Below are positions 22,988-31,176 of a DNA stretch of 33,714 nt, in pieces (position 1 is the stretch's first letter; the number at the start of each line of letters is the position of its first letter). A model generated the notes under the pieces. The model had not been told where the DNA came from, searched no databases, and saw only the letters and a list, made by a program, of their open reading frames with translations. Both the position numbers and the translations under genes were made by a program. The DNA comes from a virus. The DNA lies in the IMG/VR virus record IMGVR_UViG_3300022752_000226, positions 1 through 33,714 of that record, one strand, 5' to 3'.

Positions 22988-24355
22988 ATGGCAGCATTAA
23001 GTACCCTGTCCCAATATGGAACACACTTCCAGATTAAAGTATTGTCTTCTTTATTAACACATAAAGAATTTTTAACTAACATACACGACATATTAAGTGA
23101 AGAATACTTCGACAACAGTGCACATCGCTGGATTATTAAAGAAATTCTTAACTATTATGACAAGTACCACACTTGTCCTAGCATGGAAGTGTTAAAAGTA
23201 GAAGTTAAAAAACTAGAAAACGAAGTATTACAAATTTCAGTTAAAGAACAACTTAAAGAAGCATATAAAGCATCAGACGATGATTTAGCATATGTAGAAG
23301 AAGAATTCTCTAATTTTTGTAAAAACCAACAGCTTAAAAAAGCATTACTCACATCTGTAGACTTGTTAAAAGCAGGTGACTATGATTCGATTAGAGGATT
23401 AGTTGACAATGCTTTAAAAGCAGGCGGTGATAAAAACATAGGTTTAGAATACGATAAAGACATTGAAACCCGATACAGAGAAGAACATAGAATTACTATA
23501 CCTACACCTTGGGCATTGTTTAACAACATAATGCAAGGTGGTTTAGGAAATGGAGACTTTGGACTAATATTTGGTAATCCAGGTGGTGGTAAATCATGGA
23601 CATTAATTGCTTTAGGAGGCACAGCGGTTCAGATGGGTTTTAATGTTATTCATTATACTCTTGAATTAGGAGAAGATTATGTTGGTAGACGATATGATGC
23701 TTTTTTTACTGGTGTACCTGTAAATGAAATTATGAAATTCAAACCTAGAGTAGAAGACACTATTACTCAATTGTCAGGTAAATTAGTTGTTAAAGAATAC
23801 TCACCTGGTAAAGCATCTATTTCAACACTAGAAGCACACGTTCAAAAATGTATAGATCAAGGCTTTAAACCAGATTTGATCATTATTGACTACGTAGATC
23901 TTCTTCGTTCTAAAAAAACAAATCGTGAAAGGAAAGACGAAATAGATGATATTTATGTAAGCACAAAAGGATTGGCTCGTGAATTAAAAATTCCAATTTG
24001 GAGTGTTTCACAGGTTAATCGTGCTGGAGCAAAAGATGACATAATTGAGGGTGACAAAGCCGCAGGTAGCTATGACAAAATCATGATTACAGATGTGGCT
24101 ATTTCTCTCTCACGTAAAAAAGAAGATAAAGTGAAAGGAACAGGACGTTTTCATATAATGAAAAATAGATACGGCATAGATGGTTTAACATTTGGAGCCA
24201 AAATTGACACATCTACAGGTCATATGGAAATTTTTGACAATTATGATGACGATCCAGACCAATATACTCCTTCAAAACCAGTCAATAGTTTTAGTGATGT
24301 TACCTCTTTAGACAGAGATCTTCTTCAACAAAAGTTTTTTGAATTAAACAAATAA
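22988..24355 (+). CDS. Replicative DNA helicase, DnaB-type (T4 gp41-like)
   Basis: A 455-residue hexameric 5'-3' helicase that unwinds the fork. The N-terminal ~150 residues are an all-helical domain (FQIKVLSSLLTHKEFLTNIH) that in this family contacts primase. The RecA-like core has Walker A GNPGGGKS at 196-203, preceded by LGNGDFGLIFG; Walker B PDLIIIDYVDLLRS near residues 297-310; and a SVSQVNRAGAKD segment with the conserved Gln (H3-like) around 340. The length matches T4 gp41 (475 aa). No primase gene (gp61-like) was seen in this window. Confidence 0.93.
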   Translation: MAALSTLSQYGTHFQIKVLSSLLTHKEFLTNIHDILSEEYFDNSAHRWIIKEILNYYDKYHTCPSMEVLKVEVKKLENEVLQISVKEQLKEAYKASDDDLAYVEEEFSNFCKNQQLKKALLTSVDLLKAGDYDSIRGLVDNALKAGGDKNIGLEYDKDIETRYREEHRITIPTPWALFNNIMQGGLGNGDFGLIFGNPGGGKSWTLIALGGTAVQMGFNVIHYTLELGEDYVGRRYDAFFTGVPVNEIMKFKPRVEDTITQLSGKLVVKEYSPGKASISTLEAHVQKCIDQGFKPDLIIIDYVDLLRSKKTNRERKDEIDDIYVSTKGLARELKIPIWSVSQVNRAGAKDDIIEGDKAAGSYDKIMITDVAISLSRKKEDKVKGTGRFHIMKNRYGIDGLTFGAKIDTSTGHMEIFDNYDDDPDQYTPSKPVNSFSDVTSLDRDLLQQKFFELNK

Positions 24356-24358
24356 TTT

Positions 24359-24907
24359 ATGAGAGCGTTAAATGTAATAGCTTTAGAAATATATCAACAA
24401 CTAAATATTAAGTACTCTAATTTAACAGAGCGTAGAGAAGCTACTAAACAATACATTTTAAATGAAATTACTCAATGGGAAATAAAAACCTTAGAACAAG
24501 AAAATAACTATTTTTTTAAACCTAAAGAATTTATAGGAGATAAAAATAGTCCACCATTTGAGGTTAGATTATTAAAAAGTAAAGCAGTAGAAGGATACCA
24601 TGAATTGAAATTTGGAAATCTTAACGCTGAAACAGATGAAGAAAAATTTAAATGGGATGACAAAGATCCTTATAAATTACAAAAGGCTTTATTTTTACGA
24701 AATGTATTAGATAAAAAAATTAAATCTTTATTTGAAACCGGAGAAATTAAAGGTATTATGTTTCAACCATATAATGGAGACGGGTTAGCAGATGATAGGT
24801 ATAGTTATTTTTATAACATGTATTCTAAATTAGGAAAAGATAAATATGATTTAGATAAAGGTGAATTTGAAGCAGAAGGTACATATTTTATAACCCCGAA
24901 AATTTAA
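24359..24907 (+). CDS. Unknown protein between helicase and ribonucleotide reductase genes
   Basis: A 182-residue acidic/basic mixed protein, starting 3 nt after the helicase stop and ending 8 nt before nrdB. The N-terminal ~50 residues are helical (TERREATKQYILNEITQWEI). The C-terminal part has LRNVLDKKIKSLFETGEI, then KGIMFQPYNGDGLADDR and YSYFYNMYSKLGKD, a pattern loosely like the final strands and helix of acetyltransferase-fold proteins, but no acetyl-CoA loop can be pointed to. I recognise no family. Operon position suggests a replication or nucleotide-related accessory. Confidence 0.7.
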   Translation: MRALNVIALEIYQQLNIKYSNLTERREATKQYILNEITQWEIKTLEQENNYFFKPKEFIGDKNSPPFEVRLLKSKAVEGYHELKFGNLNAETDEEKFKWDDKDPYKLQKALFLRNVLDKKIKSLFETGEIKGIMFQPYNGDGLADDRYSYFYNMYSKLGKDKYDLDKGEFEAEGTYFITPKI

Positions 24908-24915
24908 AAAATAAC

Positions 24916-25866
24916 ATGATTACTGACATAAGGAATTACTACAAACCATTCGAATACCAAACTGCATTTGATTTCTATAAAGACCAACATAGAGCACATT
25001 GGTTAGCAGATGAAGTTCCACTCGCATCAGATTTGAACGATTGGAAATTAAAATTAACAGAACCCGAAAAGAATTTAATTGGTAACATTTTAAAATCATT
25101 TGCACAAACAGAAGTCCATGTTAACGATTATTGGTCAACAAAAGTATCAATTTGGTTTCCGAAACCCGAAATCCAAGCTATGGCTCGTGTATTTGCTGAT
25201 TTTGAAAGCATCCACGCTGAGGCTTATGCTCGATTAAATGAAGAATTAGGCTTAGACAATTTTAAAGCATTTTTAGAAGATGAAACATCTAAAGCTAAAA
25301 TTGAACGCTTGATTGAAACACCAGGTGAAACAATAGAAGATAAAGCAGTATCATTAGCCATATTCTCAGCATTTACTGAAGGTGTAAATTTATTTTCTTC
25401 ATTTGCTGTATTAATGAGTTTCCAACTAAGAAACTTAATGAAAGGTACTGGTCAAGTAGTAGAGTGGAGTGTTAGAGATGAATCATTACATTCAAAAGCA
25501 GGTTGCTGGTTATTCAGAACATTACTTGAAGAACAACCAGAACTAAACACTGACGAATTAAGAGAAAAAATAATTGAAGCATGCCATTTATCAGTACAAT
25601 TAGAATTTGATTTTATTGATAAAGCATTTGAAATGGGAAGCATTGATGGTTTAAATAAAGAACAACTTAAAAACTTTATTAAAGCCCGTGCCAATGAAAA
25701 AATGATTGAATTAGGTTATAAAGCAATTTATAATGACATTGATCCTAACCTATTAAAACAAATTGAATGGTTTGGACATTTAACATCAGGTAAAACACAA
25801 CAGGATTTCTTTGCTGGAAGAGTGACTGCGTATGCTAAGTCTACAGCAGATTGGGATGATTTATAA
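24916..25866 (+). CDS. nrdB: Ribonucleotide reductase small subunit (class I, NrdB)
   Basis: A 316-residue ferritin-like radical protein that generates the tyrosyl radical for dNTP synthesis. Metal ligands visible: D39 in PLASDLNDW, E97 and H100 in FESIH, a later Glu in FSAFTEGVNLF, and the Glu and His of DESLHSKAG near residues 195-200. The radical Tyr aligns with Y104, four residues after H100, as in E. coli R2 (H118/Y122). The C-terminus (ADWDDL) keeps the acidic-aromatic tail that docks on NrdA. The length is typical for compact phage/bacterial R2. NrdA follows 9 nt downstream. Confidence 0.95.
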   Translation: MITDIRNYYKPFEYQTAFDFYKDQHRAHWLADEVPLASDLNDWKLKLTEPEKNLIGNILKSFAQTEVHVNDYWSTKVSIWFPKPEIQAMARVFADFESIHAEAYARLNEELGLDNFKAFLEDETSKAKIERLIETPGETIEDKAVSLAIFSAFTEGVNLFSSFAVLMSFQLRNLMKGTGQVVEWSVRDESLHSKAGCWLFRTLLEEQPELNTDELREKIIEACHLSVQLEFDFIDKAFEMGSIDGLNKEQLKNFIKARANEKMIELGYKAIYNDIDPNLLKQIEWFGHLTSGKTQQDFFAGRVTAYAKSTADWDDL

Positions 25867-25875
25867 TATTAAAAA

Positions 25876-27600
25876 ATGAGTATACAAGTGGATTCAACAA
25901 ATTGGATTAAGGGTAAAAATTACCCGACATGGATGGACGAAATTGCAATTAGTATGATTTCAAAAGGTTATTTACTACCTGATGAAGACGTATTTGATGC
26001 TTATAAAAGAGTAAGTAAAGCAGCTGCTCGTCGTTTACGCCGTAAAGATTTACAACCATTCTTTTATGAAGCAATGGTTAAAAATTGGTTATGCTTAGCA
26101 TCACCCGTACTATCAAACATGGGTACTGAACGTGGAATGCCAATTTCATGTTTTGGTATTGATGTAGGCGACAGTATTGAAGGCATTGCTGATGCTAATT
26201 CAGAACTAATGAGACTATCATCTCAAGGTGGAGGTGTTGGTATTGGTGTGTCTCGTATTAGGGGACGTGGTAAAGCAATTAAAGACAATGGAGTATCAGA
26301 AGGTGTTGTTCCATGGTGTAAAATTTATGACTCTACAATCTTAGCTACTAATCAAGGTAGTGTTCGCAGAGGAGCAGCATCTGTTAACCTAAACATTAAC
26401 CACCCAGACATTGAAGAGTTTTTACAAATTCGTAGACCAAAAGGTGATGTTAACAGACAATGTTTAAATCTTCATCAATGTGTAGTTGTTGATGATGAGT
26501 TTATGAATAAACTTGAAAATAAAGATCCTAAATCATTAAAGATTTGGGGTGAAATTCTTAAAACACGTCTTGAAACAGGTGAACCTTATATTATGTTTGA
26601 GGATAATATTAACAATGCTAATCCTGAAGCGTATAAGAAGAACAATTTAAAAGTATCAATGACTAACATTTGTACTGAGATTGCCCTCTATACAGATGAA
26701 TTACATTCATTTATTTGTTGTTTATCATCACTTAATTTAGCTCGTTGGGAAGAATGGAATGAGTATAAGTTTGAAAATGGAATGACATTACCTGAATTAG
26801 CTTGTTGGTTTTTAGAAGGTGTACTTCAAGAATTTATTGATAGAGCTAAAAATATCAAATTCATGGAAAACACAGTTCGCTCAGCTACTAAAGGTAGAGC
26901 AATTGGAGTTGGTGTTTTAGGTTGGCATACTTTCTTACAACAAAAAGGATTACCATTTGTAGGTATTCAAGCAAATTCTTATACAAGAATAATGTTTGAA
27001 TTTATTGAAAGAGAAGTATTAAAAGCATCTCGTGCCCAAGCAGAACTTTATGGTGAACCAGAATGGTGTAAAGGTACAGGTTTAAGACATACTCACCATT
27101 TAGCACCCGCACCTACAGTATCAAACGCCCATATTTCAGGAGGTGTATCACCTTCAATTGAACCCATTCCCGCTAACGTTTATAATTTAAAAACAGCTAA
27201 AGGTGTATTCATTAAACGTAATAAAATTCTAGAAGAATTACTTACTAAAAAAGGATATAACATTGATAGTGTTTGGGATCAGATTCTAAAAGATCAAGGT
27301 TCAGTTCTAGGATTACCTGATTACATTTTAACTGATGAAGAAAAAGAAGTATTCTTAACATTTAAAGAAATTAATCAGTTAGAAATTGTTAAACAAAATG
27401 GTATTAGACAACAATATGTTGATCAAGCAATTTCATTGAATTTAACATTTGATCCAAATGACACACCTAAATGGATTAGTCAAGTACATAAAGAAGCTTG
27501 GAAACAAGGAGTTAAAACATTGTATTATTTACGCACTGAAAGTGTTTTAAGAGGAGACAATTTACAACGTTTATCAGATTGTGTGAGTTGTGAGGGTTAA
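25876..27600 (+). CDS. nrdA: Ribonucleotide reductase large subunit (class I, NrdA), compact
   Basis: A 574-residue catalytic subunit that reduces ribonucleoside diphosphates. Active-site residues visible: redox Cys C92 (PISCFGI) and its partner at C281 or C282 (FICCLSSLN), the N264-I-C266-T-E268 triad that holds the thiyl radical, the radical-relay pair Y550-Y551 (TLYYLRT), and the C-terminal swinging CxxC (C569, C572; DCVSCEG). It lacks the ~100-residue N-terminal ATP cone, so the usual dATP off-switch is probably absent; this explains part of the shortness relative to E. coli or T4 NrdA (about 750 aa). A thioredoxin encoded at 32569 could re-reduce the C-terminal cysteines. Confidence 0.95.
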   Translation: MSIQVDSTNWIKGKNYPTWMDEIAISMISKGYLLPDEDVFDAYKRVSKAAARRLRRKDLQPFFYEAMVKNWLCLASPVLSNMGTERGMPISCFGIDVGDSIEGIADANSELMRLSSQGGGVGIGVSRIRGRGKAIKDNGVSEGVVPWCKIYDSTILATNQGSVRRGAASVNLNINHPDIEEFLQIRRPKGDVNRQCLNLHQCVVVDDEFMNKLENKDPKSLKIWGEILKTRLETGEPYIMFEDNINNANPEAYKKNNLKVSMTNICTEIALYTDELHSFICCLSSLNLARWEEWNEYKFENGMTLPELACWFLEGVLQEFIDRAKNIKFMENTVRSATKGRAIGVGVLGWHTFLQQKGLPFVGIQANSYTRIMFEFIEREVLKASRAQAELYGEPEWCKGTGLRHTHHLAPAPTVSNAHISGGVSPSIEPIPANVYNLKTAKGVFIKRNKILEELLTKKGYNIDSVWDQILKDQGSVLGLPDYILTDEEKEVFLTFKEINQLEIVKQNGIRQQYVDQAISLNLTFDPNDTPKWISQVHKEAWKQGVKTLYYLRTESVLRGDNLQRLSDCVSCEG

Positions 27601-27603
27601 AAA

Positions 27604-27612
27604 TATTTATTA
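27604..27612 (+). promoter_or_regulatory. Possible late promoter motif (TATTTATTA)
   Basis: A one-mismatch copy just after the nrdA stop, 18 nt before the ATG at 27622. Confidence 0.4.
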
Positions 27613-27621
27613 CAAAACAGC

Positions 27622-28509
27622 ATGAAGAGATCTCAATTAAAACAAATCATTAAAGAAGAAATACAAAACGTATTAAATGAACGACAAGTGTTTTATTCTG
27701 ATGATTCTAAAATAGACCCAAGATTTATTAAGCAAACTACATATGGAGAACCTACTGGAAATATTTTATTCAAAATAAACACCATCCCTTCAGAATTAAC
27801 TCCAACCCAAAATCAACAAATCCAAAAAGAAATTTTTATAAAACATTTTGGAAAAATGGATCCTATGTATTCTAAATTGTTTTTTACTAATAAAGACAAA
27901 TGGTCGTCTACTTTTCCTTCATCTAAAAATTATAATTTTAAATATTTAATTAATTTCAATAAAGATGGAAGTATAACTATTGGAGAATTAAAATCAACTC
28001 CAATTAATCAACCTCAATCTAATAACCCGGATACAGTTGTTTTACCTTTTAACATATATTATGTTCAAAGTGATAGTCAATTAAGAAATATAGGGTTAGA
28101 TGAAGGTGTAAAAACCGAACCTGAATTGATGTGGGTATTGTGGAATGAATATCAAAATATGCAGGGTTTTGAAAGAACAACCAAAAGTGGAGGAGATAAA
28201 TACACTAATAAAATGCAAGATATAGGTGTTAATATGGACTTTGATGCAGATGCAGATAAAATGTTTTATGGGGAAACAATGCGTAATATATTAAATAATG
28301 TAGAAGTATATGTTTCTGAAGGATCAATGGGTAAAAAAGAAAGTGAAGATAAAGACCCATACACTAATTTTATTTATGGAATATATTATGGTGAAGAAGG
28401 AGAAGATTTTAAATACTCAAAACAAGAAGCAGACAAATATCAGTACATGTTAACTGATGATGATAGTTTTAAAGACTTTGTAGAAACAATAAAGACTGCT
28501 TTATTATAA
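27622..28509 (+). CDS. Unknown protein with N-terminal KRSQLKQIIKEEI motif
   Basis: A 295-residue protein. It opens with an amphipathic helix (MKRSQLKQIIKEEIQNVLNE) of a type I recognise at the start of many otherwise unrelated proteins in T4-related environmental phages, possibly a shared targeting or packaging tag. The remainder is mixed alpha/beta and acidic towards the end; a segment at ~160-215 (EPELMWVLWNEYQNMQGFER, then NMDFDADADKMFYGE) has no known motif. There is no signal peptide or membrane helix. A possible late-promoter motif lies upstream, which would fit a virion or internal protein. Function unknown. Confidence 0.7.
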   Translation: MKRSQLKQIIKEEIQNVLNERQVFYSDDSKIDPRFIKQTTYGEPTGNILFKINTIPSELTPTQNQQIQKEIFIKHFGKMDPMYSKLFFTNKDKWSSTFPSSKNYNFKYLINFNKDGSITIGELKSTPINQPQSNNPDTVVLPFNIYYVQSDSQLRNIGLDEGVKTEPELMWVLWNEYQNMQGFERTTKSGGDKYTNKMQDIGVNMDFDADADKMFYGETMRNILNNVEVYVSEGSMGKKESEDKDPYTNFIYGIYYGEEGEDFKYSKQEADKYQYMLTDDDSFKDFVETIKTALL

Positions 28510-28511
28510 TA

Positions 28512-29492
28512 ATGAAACAAAAAGTATTCCCATTCTTAATAGCATTGTCAGCACTAGCCGTTAGCGGTAGTGCTGCTTTCTATTCTATAACAGGTTTATC
28601 TAAATTATTTGCTGGGGCAAGTACCGAAGTGATTATTATGGCTTCTAGTTTAGAAGCAGCCAAATTAGTAATGGCTTCTTTGCTCTACCAATATTGGGAT
28701 AAATTAAACAAATTATTAAGAACATATTTAACAATTGCTTTAATAATACTAATAGGTATTACTTCTGCTGGTATTTATGGATTCTTAAGCGGAGCATACC
28801 AAGACACTGCCAACAAAGCATCAGTTGTAGATAAAGAAACCCAAGTGTATAAAGTTAAAAAGGAACGTTTTGAACAAACCAAAGCTGACTATACAACTGA
28901 AAAACAAAGATTAGACAACGATATTAGTCAATTACGAAATGCTTTAGCAACAGGTAGTACTACTCAATCTGTAGACCAAAAAACAGGCCAATTAGTTACT
29001 AAAGCAAACAATGCTAATAGAAAAACATTTGAAGCACAACTAAACAGTGCTTTACAAAACAAAGAAACAATTGATACTAAAATTGTAGCGGCAAATGACA
29101 GTATAACTGCTTTAGACATGAAAATACTAGAAATTGAATCTAAAGCTGAATTAGCCGGAGAATTGGGACCACTCAAATACTTAAGTAAACTTACAGGTAA
29201 ACCTATGGACCAAATTATAAACTGGTTTTTACTTGTAATCATATTTGTATTTGATCCTTTAGCTATTAGTTTAGTAATAGCAGCAAATTTTGCTTTTAAC
29301 AGACTAAAACCAACACCTAAAGACGAACCAGTTAAAGACGAACCAGTTAAAGAATATCAAATTTACCAACAACCGGAACCTGAACCGCAACCCGTCCCTC
29401 AGGAACCATACGTGTTTCCTTCCGCCCCGTTGATTCAAAAAATTCAACAGGAAAAAAAAGATGATGACGATACTATAATAAAGTATACTTAA
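28512..29492 (+). CDS. Membrane protein with periplasmic/cytoplasmic coiled coil
   Basis: A 326-residue protein with four hydrophobic segments at about residues 5-26, 38-61, 71-94 and 236-263. Between the third and fourth lies a ~140-residue loop with two coiled-coil stretches (~108-146 and ~172-213). The tail (265-326) is Pro/Glu-rich and ends with an acidic-basic patch (EKKDDDDTIIKYT). The motif EAAKLVMASLLYQYWDKL and the GIYGFLSGAYQDTA after TM3 recall a membrane-protein family common in aquatic T4-like phages. An even number of membrane helices puts both termini on the same side. It might act in superinfection exclusion or membrane attachment of replication; this is inference only. Confidence 0.75.
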   Translation: MKQKVFPFLIALSALAVSGSAAFYSITGLSKLFAGASTEVIIMASSLEAAKLVMASLLYQYWDKLNKLLRTYLTIALIILIGITSAGIYGFLSGAYQDTANKASVVDKETQVYKVKKERFEQTKADYTTEKQRLDNDISQLRNALATGSTTQSVDQKTGQLVTKANNANRKTFEAQLNSALQNKETIDTKIVAANDSITALDMKILEIESKAELAGELGPLKYLSKLTGKPMDQIINWFLLVIIFVFDPLAISLVIAANFAFNRLKPTPKDEPVKDEPVKEYQIYQQPEPEPQPVPQEPYVFPSAPLIQKIQQEKKDDDDTIIKYT

Positions 29493-29494
29493 AA

Positions 29495-29525
29495 CTTGGC
29501 TTTATAAAATTTTGTTATTATATTT
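29495..29525 (+). promoter_or_regulatory. Probable early/middle promoter (TTGGC-N18-TATATTTAG), near-leaderless
   Basis: CTTGGC ending at 29500 and TATATT at 29519-29524, spacing 18 nt; the same class as at 18068 and 19919. The next ATG (29531) lies only 6 nt after the -7/-10 element, so the transcript would start at or almost at the start codon. Confidence 0.62.
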
Positions 29526-29530
29526 AGAGT

Positions 29531-29827
29531 ATGAAAGTAGGCTCATTTGTACAATGTATCAATGATGTGTTCAACCCAGAACAATTAGACAAAATTCCGA
29601 ATCGCCCTATACTAAACGAGTATTATACTATTAGGGAAATTATAGAATTTAATCCAAACCATATAGGTATAATTTTAGAAGAAATACACAACTCTAAAAT
29701 ACCTAGCAAAAGATTTGGAACTATTGAACCTAGTTTCAATATTGAACGCTTTAGAGAAATAGAAGACATGCCCGACATACAAGCATTGTTAGACGAAATA
29801 TTTACAGAAGAATTAATAGAAACATAA
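29531..29827 (+). CDS. Small protein of unknown function (possible SH3-like fold)
   Basis: A 98-residue acidic protein with an all-beta-looking first half: GSFVQCINDVFNP, then PILNEYYTIREII and HIGIILEEIHN, ending with EPSFNIERFREIEDMPD. Short proteins with this GxxVxCI...YTIREI...GILLEEI...RFREI order are common in T4-related phage genomes and look like small SH3-type barrels; this is recalled, not searched. It is the first gene of the transcript from the promoter at 29495, and its stop overlaps the next start by one base. Function unknown. Confidence 0.75.
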   Translation: MKVGSFVQCINDVFNPEQLDKIPNRPILNEYYTIREIIEFNPNHIGIILEEIHNSKIPSKRFGTIEPSFNIERFREIEDMPDIQALLDEIFTEELIET

Positions 29828-30345
29828 TGGTTACAGTTGAACAAGTTTTAAAAGAAGTAAATCCAGTTTTTGGTATTAAAGCACCACCAAAACCTAAACC
29901 ACTCAAGTTTAACATATTTTATTATCACAGACGTTATCCTACTCATAAATTTTTACCATCCAATTCAAGCATATGGGATAAATGTAAAAACGGTGATTTT
30001 GAATACTCACCTTATGCTCAATACATAAATTATGAGTATTATTGGATGGCTGAAGAAATTACCGCTGTTCGCAACAGCAACAGCAACGATGATGTGAAGG
30101 AAGAAAAAGAACGAGACATAAGATTAAACTACAACAAACGTATCAAAAACCTTAGACAAGACTTTGAACGAGACGAATTTGAACGTATCAAAAACCTTAA
30201 AAACAGTCTCCGTTCAATATTTGGTGGTACAATGGAAGAAGTAAACAATTTTATAGACAATTTTGCTTGTGGTACAACAGATGAAGTGATTCGAAGTTAC
30301 AGGGCTATACGAGCTAAATCACCAGAAAATAATCTTCCTTATTAA
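29827..30345 (+). CDS. Unknown protein, charged helical C-terminal half
   Basis: A 172-residue protein whose ATG overlaps the previous stop (TAATG). The N-terminal half has a Pro-rich stretch (FGIKAPPKPKPLKFNIFYYH) followed by aromatic residues; the second half is a long charged helix (KEEKERDIRLNYNKRIKNLR, ~94-125) ending in a small helical bundle (TMEEVNNFIDNFACGTTDEV). It may be a nucleic-acid or protein-binding accessory, but nothing specific is visible. Being co-transcribed from a promoter of the early/middle class, it is probably made before virion assembly. Confidence 0.68.
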   Translation: MVTVEQVLKEVNPVFGIKAPPKPKPLKFNIFYYHRRYPTHKFLPSNSSIWDKCKNGDFEYSPYAQYINYEYYWMAEEITAVRNSNSNDDVKEEKERDIRLNYNKRIKNLRQDFERDEFERIKNLKNSLRSIFGGTMEEVNNFIDNFACGTTDEVIRSYRAIRAKSPENNLPY

Positions 30346-30371
30346 AAGGCATTTGTCTTATTAAAGTTTTA

Positions 30372-30380
30372 TATTTATAT
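30372..30380 (+). promoter_or_regulatory. Possible late promoter motif (TATTTATAT)
   Basis: A one-mismatch copy of the recurrent motif, 19 nt before the DpdA-like gene, in a 45-nt gap. Confidence 0.42.
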
Positions 30381-30390
30381 TTAACACGTT

Positions 30391-31176
30391 ATGAAAGTAT
30401 CCCACGAAGTTCCCTTATGTGCTTTAGAATGGTCAAAAGATTTTAATGACTATGATTATTGTTTGCCCCACTTATTAGACAAATACCCTCAATACGAGAA
30501 GTATTTTAGATGGGCTAAAGAAAACAATCGATACATTATAATGGATAATTCACTACATGAATTAGGTCATGCTTATGATACTGATCGTTTAATGTACTGG
30601 ATAAATGAATTACAACCAAACGAATTTATTGTCCCTGATGTGTGGGAAGACATGGAAGCATCAATCAAAAATGCAGCTAAATGGGCTAACACTACACTCC
30701 CACATAATGTTCTTAAAGTAGCTGTAGTACAAGCCAAAGATATAGTAGAAGCACATATATGTTATTTTAAGTATAAATCATTAAGGTACAACAAAATAGC
30801 ATTCTCATATGGTGCTTCTTATTATAAACAACTATTCCCTCACCCATCTCCAGACATTGCTACAGCAATGGGACGAGTATATGTTGTAAGTAAATTATAT
30901 AAAGAAGGTGTTATTAAAGAAACTGATAACATTCATTTATTAGGATGTGCTGTTCCACAAGAATTTATGTATTATAAAGACATGCCTTTTGTTACAACAA
31001 TTGATACATCAAATCCTATAATGGCCGCTATTGAAAACATAAGATATAATGAGTGGGGTTTAGATAAAAAACCTAAAACCAAAATTGACGAAGTGATGGA
31101 AGCCGATTTAGAAAAACCACAATTAGCAAAAATAATTTTTAATACTAAACAATTTAGAATAATAAATGGAATATAA
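30391..31176 (+). CDS. Putative 7-deazaguanine DNA transglycosylase (small TGT/DpdA-like TIM barrel)
   Basis: A 261-residue protein whose motif order follows the tRNA-guanine transglycosylase superfamily. YIIMDNSLHELG (D52) sits where TGT has its MDSGGF Asp; EFIVPDVWED (D83) matches the PDV-type substrate strand; KIAFSYGASYY follows; HLLGCAVPQEF (182-192) corresponds to HLLGxGxP; and FVTTIDTSNPIMAAI (D205) aligns with the FDSVxPTRxAR segment holding the nucleophilic Asp. No tRNA-recognition PUA domain or Cys-rich zinc site is present, so tRNA is unlikely as substrate. Phage DpdA enzymes swap guanine in DNA for preQ0 or derivatives. QueC, QueD and QueE encoded within the next 3 kb would supply preQ0. 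The function is inferred from motifs plus neighbours; an unrelated TIM-barrel enzyme remains possible. Confidence 0.6.
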   Translation: MKVSHEVPLCALEWSKDFNDYDYCLPHLLDKYPQYEKYFRWAKENNRYIIMDNSLHELGHAYDTDRLMYWINELQPNEFIVPDVWEDMEASIKNAAKWANTTLPHNVLKVAVVQAKDIVEAHICYFKYKSLRYNKIAFSYGASYYKQLFPHPSPDIATAMGRVYVVSKLYKEGVIKETDNIHLLGCAVPQEFMYYKDMPFVTTIDTSNPIMAAIENIRYNEWGLDKKPKTKIDEVMEADLEKPQLAKIIFNTKQFRIINGI

